Assembly (NCBI GenBank): GCA_948146395.1
Contig: OX411549.1
Span: forward strand, 27,158,655 to 27,222,654
Source: Fragum whitleyi
Lineage: Eukaryota; Mollusca; Bivalvia; Cardiida; Cardiidae
DNA: 64,000 nucleotides
Direction: 5' to 3'
Shown here: positions 55,308 to 64,000 of the stretch, one piece after another
Layout: the number at the start of each line of letters is the position of its first letter
Numbering within the stretch: the first letter of the stretch is position 1
The notes under the pieces: model-generated
What the model was told of the DNA's origin: nothing
Databases searched by the model: none
The model's input: the letters and a program-made list of their open reading frames with translations, nothing else
Made by a program: the position numbers and the translations under genes

Positions 55308-55455
55308 GACGCCGTTTTCAACAATCTTTTAGTTATATCGGCGGCTGGTGCACCTAACAATGGATTCCTAGAATTTCTCTAGCCAGTACTACCATCACAA
55401 CCTTACCTAACCTCCAGCTGATATATCACAAATGTCTACGATTATCAACCCTTAA
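55308..55455 (-). mobile_element. SINE family A, 3' portion
   Basis: The inverse of the family A body (GCGGCTGGTGCACCTAACAA, 'tggattcctagaatttctc', CTACGATTATCAACCC), without the head. Confidence 0.8.
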
Positions 55456-55651
55456 TAAAATCAAAGTACTGACAGTACTGAAAGCCAGGTCTTTAGTACA
55501 TGTAAATGGTTGAACTCGTTCTCCTTTCAGGGAGAAACAAAACATAATAAAGTACAAAAAAGTAATTGTAACCTCAAATTTTAGAGACTTGCATAAAATC
55601 TCACAAAAGAAAAAAAAAGCATTACAAAAATATACATACGCAATATCATGA

Positions 55652-55858
55652 GTTTTGGTTTAAACCTATTTATTTTACATCGATTGGGAAACAAGTTCTT
55701 ACAACTTAGATTAATCCCTCTCGATTCTGCTTCCTGGAATATTCACCAGTACTCGCGCCGAATGTGTGGGCCTATGAAAGACCCAAGATCGATAGCCGCT
55801 CCCGGGAATCGAACTGGGTCAAGAGGCAGACGCTCTACCTCTAGACCACGGACACCTC
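55652..55858 (-). mobile_element. SINE family B, copy 2
   Basis: It aligns with 50650-50872 over the body ('ttagattaatccctctcgattctgc', 'gatcgatagccgctcccggg') and the head (CTCTAGACCACGGACACC). The anticodon-loop region is deleted. The 73-residue plus-strand frame across it is not a gene. Confidence 0.85.
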
Positions 55859-56384
55859 ACAGTGTGTGAGTACATGAGTACAGTGTATTGGTCAGAGGAT
55901 ATGAAACACATCTAAAATAATAAAAAATATTTCAAACGATAGAAAATTGTTTTCCTTTTTCTCTTGATGATATGCAGTACTTCCGAAATGATTGGTTGAG
56001 ATAACCCTATATCACCCCATTAACTATTCAACGCCAGCATCTTGTGTCCTGTAGCAGACGACTCTAAAATAGATTGATTCAAAAGCAAAATATGCTCCTA
56101 ATGAGTTATTTGGTATAAACAATCCAAAGATATTATAAAAATTGCCGACGTATCAGCCCAGCAAAGCACACCGCTGTTGCGAAGGACATGCTTATTGCTT
56201 AAAGACGTCGCATATGTTGCGTCTCAAATTATAAAAAAAAAATAATAAAAGAAAAAAGAAAAATAGAAATAATAGAAAAATGAGAGAACTTCTCAATATC
56301 TTGCTCCAAAATGATCCCTGGATCGGATCTTTGTTGAAATTTTTAGGGTGTTACAGACGTTAAAAAACTAAAAAAAAAAACCCA

Positions 56385-56485
56385 CATGATTCGCCGATTG
56401 TGCGCCTCGAACCCACGCCGCGAATGTACAAAAGTTTAAGGGCTTCAGACGTATACGTTAGGCTATGGCCACTCCGACTAAACAT
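56385..56485 (-). mobile_element. tRNA-like fragment, probable SINE head
   Basis: The minus strand shows GTCGGAGTGGCCATAGCCTA, a long variable region, and GGGTTCGAGGCGCACAATCG. It resembles a class II (Ser/Leu-type) tRNA head. The acceptor stem does not pair convincingly. A decayed tRNA gene is the alternative. Confidence 0.4.
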
Positions 56486-57615
56486 TAGCGAATTTTAAGA
56501 CTATATTTTATTGATTTCCTAAAATAGGATCCTTTCCTACGCGATTTACGATTGTGTAAAAATATTAATATAGTTTACGGACCCAAAAGAATTGTTTTGT
56601 CGTTATTTTGATTTAACTAAAATGGCAGTCAAGTTAAAGCCGAAATGATAAAGCAATTAGCGGTTTTCGGTCTGTGCACACGAAGAACTACTTTTTGATT
56701 TTGGCGGTGAAGAGGTCAACAATTTCCATCCCGTCTGGCAGCAATAAAGCCAGTATACTGAAAGTATACCTTGCTTTAAAAATAGTCGAATTTTCTTTAA
56801 AACAATTTCGAAAACATCAACGAAAAGCTTTGACAACTGGGGCATACCATGATCATGATAAGGGAAAACACCGCTTTTACCGAAGATTGACATTGTTTGA
56901 CTGGTTCCATTTCTGATTCCTTAAGAATCCAGTTCTTGGAAAAACGCCATTTAGCGGTGTGTACAGGCATGTACTTCTCTTAAAAGGAGTATTCGTATCC
57001 GTTGTTCGCAATGTCCTTTGGTCACGTAATCATTGGCGGTAGGGATGGGTATAAGGGTGAAATAAAAACGAACCTTCAATTCGTTCGAAAAGACACTATG
57101 ATTCATAATAAACCAATGAAATCTTAGATGAGTACGTTCTCCTAACGCGCGGTTTTCTTGTGTTTAATTTTTTATCAAGTGGTAGAAAATATCCATCCGC
57201 AGAAAACAAGGGGTTAACACAGAGCACATGTAGACTACATGTCAAGGGGAGAAATACCGTCCATCAAATTCCAAAGACTTCAATATACTCTATATGCCCT
57301 TAAACGTTGCAGACTAAAATATGTGTCGGCCTAGAAGAGCAAAGTCTGATTCTAGATGTGTAGCGAACAACTATGGAACTCCCCGAAAGATTTTTTTACC
57401 TCGACTCTTTCGGAGAGTAGTTTGACAAAACTTTCGCATTTAAGCACAAGCATTATTTTTCAAATGAACATATTTCAATAATAAAGTTGCATTTTCGTAA
57501 CTTCCTTTCTTATAAGAAGTCGCTAGAGGAGGTCATTATCATTTTTATATCGGTATGTTATATATATTTATTTGTTTCTTTATTTTGCATTTATCGTCTC
57601 AAATTAAAATCATAC

Positions 57616-57750
57616 CATATAGGCATCTGGCTCCTTCGTACCAAGCTTTTACATTTCTCAAATTCGCCTGATACTCGATTACATGGTATATCGTCATGAC
57701 ATTGTCCGCATGTAGAATTACAGTCATCTCTAAAATGGCCGGGGTGCAAA
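57616..57750 (-). pseudogene. Degenerate EGF exon with compensating shifts
   Basis: It has the same 135-bp length as the neighbouring EGF exons, with acceptor GCGCAG and donor TATG|GTATGA in phase 1. The EGF signature is recognisable (HPGHFRDDCNSTCGQCHDD), but in a different frame from the exon's ends. One base appears lost near the start and one gained near 57645, and a Cys has become Phe (GEFEKC). In the splice-compatible frame there is no stop, so the exon could still be transcribed through, but the EGF fold would be lost. Confidence 0.65.
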
Positions 57751-58731
57751 CTGCGCCAAAAAATTACCCTTTGTTTGGTCACAGAAACAAATATCAAGAC
57801 AGTGTCATGAAACAACTATTATGGAACATAATCGATAGCAACAAATACTTGTGAACGTGAATTTTTCATGATTATGCCTTTGCCACATTATTCAAAATGA
57901 AAGTGTATTTATATTTGTTCTCGAGTCAAACGCAACCATAAGTTATCAGTTCTTTTCTTTCTATTGTATACTGTCAATTTTCATACGTTACTTCGTTAAT
58001 GAAAAGGGAGCAAATATTTAGACAAAAACACTACGGACAGTTATAATGATGTTGCCTTTTTGACAGTAAACTCAGGTTTAAAGTGAAAGCCTTTAAGTAT
58101 ACCATCGATAACACAAAATGGCACATTTTTTGCACGACGACGCCGACATGATGGCGACATCCGCGCTAAAACCATTCGGAACGTCTCTCAGAGTTTTCCG
58201 TTTAATTGAAAGTACCTCGGGCGTAAGTTAAATAATGTTTGGACAATTTTATAGGTAATTCTGCTTCTTGTGGTACTTGATCAATACGCTTGAAGAATAA
58301 CGAATTCATTTAATGCTTTCCAATCGCCTATGGAGATCCCTGGGACATATTATGACACAGCATTTTTTAATCAAAATACATTATGCCAATATTTAATGTT
58401 TCGTTGATTTTGTTTTGCACAACGTCATCTTCAGTAATGTTTGTGACATCATATAAACCTACGTGTTATATGACGCGTTTCATGGCTGTGCCCTTGCTAT
58501 TCCCAATGTAGATTCCGTAGAATCGCCAAGGGTTCTTGATTGGGCTAAAGCAATACATTCGTAAGCATCCGAATGAAACATGATGTGGTACTTGATATAT
58601 TCTTCATTTTGTGCAAGCAGTATTATCTTTCTGGAAGCATTTAAATCCTACTTGGCTTAAACGTGTACTATTCATTTGACGACCTTTCAATTTGCCTCTT
58701 TATTTTCAAAACGAGTCGAAGTTAAACGTAC

Positions 58732-58866
58732 CTAGGCTACACGTCATTCAAGTGTATCCCGATTTACATTTATCACAAGCTCCTGGCCTAAAATCGCAGG
58801 GTTTGTCGTCATAGCAGTAGCAACATGAAAATTGGCAATCCTCACCGTATGTACCAGGGGTACATT
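58732..58866 (-). pseudogene. EGF exon with in-frame TGA
   Basis: 135 bp, phase 1 at both ends (acceptor TTTTAAAG, donor CTAG|GTACGT). It reads ECTPGTYGEDCQFSCCYCYD, then DKPCDFRPGACDKCKSGYT, then TGA (58748-58750) where a Gly is expected (GYxG), then MTCSL to the donor in the same frame. A single G-to-T change explains it. The exon is symmetric, so skipping it would keep frame. Otherwise any transcript starting upstream ends here. Confidence 0.75.
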
Positions 58867-58956
58867 CTTTAAAAAAATATTTAAAGATGTTTACATCATT
58901 ATGCCCCATCATAAACTACAGCGATACTTTTCGAAATCATACATGTACATCGAGAA

Positions 58957-59110
58957 CTTGACTAGGTGAATGATTTTGGAATGAATTTGAAATGAAACAG
59001 AATGAGTGTGATTAGTCAATTTGGCGTGGAATTCGGGGGGAAGTAATACAAACAATTTAGATAATTTTGTCAAAATTGGACGAAATCATCGATATTCATT
59101 ACCACCCTTT
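58957..59110 (+). mobile_element. MITE family 1, fragment
   Basis: 'aggtgaatgattttggaatgaa' and 'ggaattcggggggaagtaatac' match the left third of the family. The terminal repeat and the right half are missing. Confidence 0.5.
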
Positions 59111-59363
59111 AACAACGTTTCGCTGTCTTTCTGATTAAAAAAAAACAACATTCGAGTTCGTGTATAAAATCGTACAATAATGTATTGACAAGATATCTAA
59201 TACATACATTACCAAATTTGACACGCAAGTTTCTCGCGAGACTCGTGCAAAATGAGGAACCCCGGTTTCTTACCTGTCCTTTCTCATTTCTATATGTACT
59301 GGATTCGTGTAGATGCTTAGTTTCTGTTTTTCAATACTTCTTTTGACTTTTAAGTCGTTACTC

Positions 59364-60240
59364 ATGGCGAATCCAAATGTCAGAGGACATTTATCTGTCG
59401 AACAATTGTGGCATGCTCTAGGTATGGTGGAGTAATGGGCTTCCCACCGTAATGTTGGCATTGTACTGGGGGTGCACCATACTGTTATTTCCAGAGCTTG
59501 GGCACGCTAGCAACAGTATTGTACACCTATAAGGAGACATGGTGGAGGTAGGAGTAGAGCTACACTGATAGGCGGGCTAGGGTGTGGAGAAGGCCGGGGG
59601 AAAGGTTTCATACAGCAAACATTACTGAGCACGATCGTTATGGGGGTGGGTCTATCATAGTTTGGGGTGGCATCGGCTTGGATGGGCGGACTGATCTTGT
59701 TATTTTAGAAAGAGGTACTCTGACAGCTCGTAGGAACATTGATGAAATCCTCAATACCCGCGTAATATTTACGCTGGTGCTATAAGGAATGGATTCATTT
59801 TCATGGATGATAATGCCAGTCCACACATGGCCCGTATAGTCCAAGAGTAACGCCAAGAAGAGGGCACTCCACGTCTGGACTGGCCAGCTCGCTCACGGGA
59901 CTTAAATCCGATTGAGCATATGTGGAATGAGCTACAGGTCCGAGTTTCTGCTCGCCAGGTCCAACCAAGGACACTCCATGAGCTCGACCAGATCCTTAGA
60001 GAAGAATGGTCTGTTATTCCTCAAAGCGAAATCCAGAACTTTATCAGGAGTATGCAGAGACGCTGTCAGATTGTTATTGACAGTGCGGCTCTCATACTCG
60101 TTATTGAACGATATGCGATTGAAAGAACACCTTTTTTGGTCCGATTCGATTTTCAAGAAAACAGACCAATTTCTATGGTCCCCCTTTTTGGTCTAGATTT
60201 AAAGTATTGTTATCATTATGAAGCTTTATTTTCTTCTTAA
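59364..60240 (+). pseudogene. Tc1/mariner-type transposase, internally deleted
   Basis: From ATG at 59364 the frame reads an HTH start (MANPNVRGHLSVEQLWHALG) that soon hits a stop. The section between the HTH and the catalytic domain is missing. The core resumes at WRRPGERFHTANITEHDRYG and GGSIIVWGGIG, shifts frame near 59760, and continues FIFMDDNASPHMARIVQ, a TAA at 59848-59850, then RSRDLNPIEHMWNELQVRVS. The DDNASPH and RDLNPIEH_W motifs carry the second and third catalytic acidic residues of Tc1-like transposases. Clear terminal repeats were not found. Dead copy. Confidence 0.85.
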
Positions 60241-62339
60241 AATTTGGTGCTTAGCAACCTTTGAGTAGTACGAGTATGGATCAAAAGATACGTGGACTTT
60301 TACTATAACTTTGGTATTTCCTGACGGAAAAAGATAAAAGTTTGTATACGTCTCAAACGATTTAAAGTTTACATAATACTAGATTTACAAGAGGGTGCTA
60401 TGACTATGATGTAAAACATCTAACATTTGATATACCTGGTTAGGTGCCACCGGCGCAACCCAGTTTGTTACGTGACTTCCTAGTGTTACTATCCGTAATT
60501 GTTCCCTCATTTTGGACCAAACTTCGCCTATTTACGTGTCGGCGTAATCTGTTATGATGTCTAAAGTTTGAGCATAATCAATTCGGTATTTTCGAATTCA
60601 AAGTCAGTAAGCTAAGGACACGCGTCAATTTGTGAACGTCGAAATGACGGCACCGGCGCAGCCATAGACAACAGGACAATAACAAAGTTCTAGTGGACCT
60701 ATGGAAAACCTAATCGAGAGGTTTAAATGAAAAAATATGCTAAAAGGCCTTCAAATGTAAGCAGATACTTTCTTTTTAAATGGTTTAAACGTTTTGTTTT
60801 AGAATGGAGAGCGTTTCTGATTGATTACACTCGGAGAATGAAGAACGTCTCCTCGACGTTTGATTTGCTTTGTAATTGTCACAGTTAAACATCAGTTCAG
60901 TATCTAAAAGACACATAATACATTTAAGATCATTATTTTGGATCAGATGGATATGAAAATAGTACTTATCCAATGGATAGTCGATACAGAATATGTGGTC
61001 ATTGTTGAGTTGAGTAATTTGACATGTGCTGACTTTTATCGGAAGTTATCAATACCGTAGCGTCATATTGACGTCGTTACCGTGCGGCGGTACCAAATAA
61101 CTACGTGTTTTAGAATGGTTGCAACAGGTAACCAACTTGTTGGATTTCGTCCAAATTTTCACGACAAAAAGGAAAATGCCGCAATTATATACCAATAATA
61201 ACAGTGTAGTTTACCTTTCAAAGTCTGTGAAAACAACTAATAACGATGGCCTACGTATTTTTGTTTCACCCTCGTATATATCCAAGTTCTTATTACCTCA
61301 ATAGTTATTGAAATATTTATAAATACACAATCAATACATAATGTCAAAAGTGAGCTTTTTTGATAATTCAGCTTTTTAATTTATGTCCGTCTTTTGTCTT
61401 GCGTAGCTTGTCGTCAACATTTTTCTTTATACTTGAACTAATTTTCATTGGTTTGTTCAGTTATCAAGATTAAACTTATTTTAAAATGAAAGCGTTTCTT
61501 TTAGAAACACATTTTTATAGAGATAGAAATCCGAATGCTTTTAAGGCAACAATGGACATCGGCTAACGCACTTTACCAACGGAAAGCCGGTTTTTGTTTA
61601 TTTTAAGGATTTCCTTCGCATTTTTTAATTAGGCCGGATTTCACAAGATTCTGCTGAAGGAAATAAAGTGGAATTATGATACTTTAGTTTAATCACAGAT
61701 CTACTTAACAAAATTACCAAAAGGTATATTAAGGTTAAAAATACTATTCAATTAGGAAAAGGTCATTATGAATTTACCAACAGCTTTCTTATTTGCATTT
61801 AAGGGTTTGCTGATTTTTTTACAATAAAAATGGAAAATATGGTTATTAAACATATAAGATAATACGAAAAACCATTGGGTAAATTTTCAAAAACTAAATT
61901 TTTTTTATATTTATGTATAATGTTTAAGATTTTTGGTATGGGAAAAGAAGTTTGTCGTGCTATATTTCAATGTGAATCCGGGATCCCATAGCATAGGGCT
62001 AATTTTGAAAATAGGGCAATAATTTCAAATTATTTTGGAAGATACAAATAAGGCGATGCCTACTGCAAACTTCGAAAGTTCTTTGCCTTACAGTTTGGGA
62101 GGAGAAGATTTTTAAATTTTATTGTCATGGCAACCAGAGTTCCCCTTGAATTCGAATTATGTGAGGTATTGTGAAAGTAATAGGCATATGGATCATTCCT
62201 GTGAATTTTGGTTAAAATCTGAAAGATAGTTTGGGAGAAGTCGAATATTTTGAAATTGTGAACGGATGGACGAACAGATAGTCGGACGGCTATAAAACTG
62301 ACCTAGCACAACAGCTCATATTGAGCACTTCGAGCTCAG
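60241..62339. other. No recognisable feature
   Basis: AT-rich sequence with only short frames (60785-60973, 61119-61304) and no motif, exon or repeat recurring elsewhere in the window. Confidence 0.45.
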
Positions 62340-62468
62340 GGGACGATTATCAACCCATTGTTGGAAGACACATAGTCGGACAGAATGAGTACCGCCGTCA
62401 AGAATCAAACCCGGGGCATTTTGAATGAAAGTCCGACGCGCTACCATCTGTGCATTGACGGTGGCTTC
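62340..62468 (-). mobile_element. SINE family A, head portion
   Basis: Minus-strand B box GGGTTTGATTC and A-box region are preceded by the GCCACCGTCAATGC start. The body is cut off after 'caatgggttgataatcgtc'. Confidence 0.7.
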
Positions 62469-62779
62469 CAAAGGTCTGAACATTGGAATGATTATCAAAA
62501 AATATTAGTCACTGCTGGTCACACAATATTTAGGGTTAAAAAATAATGGGTCAAGTCAGAAGAGTGGTCAAATCTAACTTGACTGACCGAAATAAAATAC
62601 TCTCATGAAATAACACCATGTCTTAGAAGTGAGAACATGAATATTACCTTTGACATTAACAAGAGAATGATTCTTGGTCGTTTCCTTTTTATGCTCTTGG
62701 CTCTCTTGAGCACAACAAAGGAGCTATTAGGATCACCCTGAGGCCACCGTGTGGTGTGCGTTGTCCATCGTCAACAAAT

Positions 62780-63960
62780 TAAAAAAAAAAAACTTCTTCT
62801 CTCTGAAACCGCTTGGTCGATTTCAAACAATTTTGCCAGAGTATATGTTTGGGTGACCCCTAACAGAAAGTGTTCGTGAAATTCTTATTGGCCCTATAAA
62901 TATGGCGTGGTATTATTTTTCACATTGAAATCTTAACTGCATCTCCTCCTGAACCCCCGGACGAATTCCAATGAAACTTTGCCAGAATGTACCTTGGGTG
63001 ACCCTCTACCTAAATTATTCGTGAAATTTTGATTGGCATTATTGTAGGCATTGCAGGGTATGGCTTGTTATGAGCCCGAAATCTTTGAAGAACATCTCCA
63101 CCTGAAATACTGAGCCGATTTCAATGAAACTTAACAAGAATCTTGCTTGGGTGCCCCTCTTTAAAAGTGTTCGCAAAATTAAGATCGGCTCATTAACAAG
63201 GGGTTCCAGGGCGGGGCTTATTTTGATGCCCGAAATCTTTAAAGACATCTCCTGAATCACTGGCCAATTTCAATGACATATTTTCAAAACTTTCCGAGAA
63301 AGACCCCATTCAAAAATTCGCGAAATTTCGATTGGCCTATGAATGTGGCGTGGCAGGTGTGTGTGTGTGTGGGGGGGGGGGGGGGTCTTGTTTGGAGAAA
63401 TTTCGATTGGCCTATGAATGTGGCGTGGCAGGTGTGTGTGTGTGTGGGGGGGGGGGGGGGTCTTGCTTGGAGCCCAACATTTTTAACGACATTTCCTCTG
63501 GGCCGATTTCAATGAAATTTTACCAGAATGTTGCTTGGACCCTCTTCAAAAATTGTCCCCAAAATTTTTATTGCCCCGTAAATACTGGCGTGGCAGGGCG
63601 GATCTCATTTTGAACACGAAATCTTTGAAAACATTTCCTGAACCACTGCCCGACGTAAATGCAACTTAACCCGTAGGTTCCTTGTGTGGCCTCTTGAAAA
63701 ATTGTTCGGGAAGTTTTGATTTGCCAATAAAATGTGGGTCTGGCAGTGCGAGCCTTATTATGAGCTGTAAAACTTTAAGTATCTCCTCCTCAGTAACAAT
63801 TTGGTGGAAAGGGTCTATTTTCTCTTTGAACTCTTGGAATAACATCCCTTTTTAATAATTTGGCAAATGTGAATAAAACTTTGCTAGAGAGTAACTTGGA
63901 TTAGGGCCACTGGACCAATAAATTCAGCTGAGTTGTAAGGTCCATTGTGGATCCCTTGTG
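62780..63960 (-). repeat. Degenerate tandem array, inverse of the 49370-50345 family
   Basis: Units of about 155 bp contain 'tctcctgaacc-ctg--ccgatttcaatgaaactt', 'ccagaatgt--cttgggtgaccc' and 'cgtggcagggcgg-ctt-ttttga'. The array holds a 75-bp direct duplication (63322-63396 and 63397-63471) with GT and poly-G runs. The Gly-rich frames at 63273-63613 come from that duplication. Confidence 0.8.
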
Positions 63961-64000
63961 ATAATAAAACGGGACTTTTTCGAATTGTAATGTACATTGT

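Noticed and set aside
63273..63613. Gly-rich frames
   Set aside because: Generated by the GT/poly-G duplication within a tandem array.

Overview
The window is AT-rich metazoan nuclear DNA dominated by repeats. It looks like a marine mollusc, most likely a bivalve. The reasons are phase-1 EGF exons with GT-AG junctions, tRNA-derived SINEs, and several repeat families that I recognise from bivalve genomes (GCCCGAGACG units, GTCCGTCTGTCC tracts, TATGCCCCCG...GGGGGCAT elements, and 145-175 bp degenerate tandem arrays). No species can be named from the sequence alone. There is no sign of bacterial, plasmid or CRISPR organisation.

Three systems stand out. (1) Positions 6506-16329 form a 9.8-kb pogo/Tigger-like DNA transposon with 25-bp terminal inverted repeats (23/25 identical), a TA target duplication and iterated AATACGGACA motifs just inside both ends. 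On the minus strand it carries a transposase split by a 4.05-kb intron (HTH-psq exon 13188-13367, DDE exon 7431-9138, one frameshift and one in-frame stop) and, separately, a small intact HIRAN-domain protein (15246-15629). Other elements are nested inside it. (2) Positions 29448-39529 form a roughly 10-kb Helitron of the Helentron type, plus strand. Its modules are C2H2-like zinc fingers, a Ulp1-like cysteine protease, an Arg/Lys-rich 24-residue tandem repeat region, HUH Rep, a Pif1-type helicase and an endonuclease/exonuclease/phosphatase domain. Two breaks interrupt the reading frame. The proposed ends are hairpins. (3) On the minus strand from 58866 down to 41570 lie exons of a Draper/MEGF10-like receptor: EGF-like exons, one transmembrane exon, and a terminal cytoplasmic exon with an ITAM-like pair of tyrosine motifs. 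Splice phases agree from 53012 to the stop codon. Two further upstream EGF exons are damaged.

The rest is repeats: a roughly 420-bp MITE family (CAGT...ACTG ends, TA duplication) in at least five copies, one of which splits a tRNA-derived SINE; two SINE families; several long foldback palindromes; degenerate 145-160 bp tandem arrays; and remnants of Tc1/mariner and, less surely, P-element-like transposases. Positions 17240-29400 and 60241-64000 contain no convincing gene.

Boundaries and splice sites were read by eye. Family names come from recognised motifs, not from database searches.
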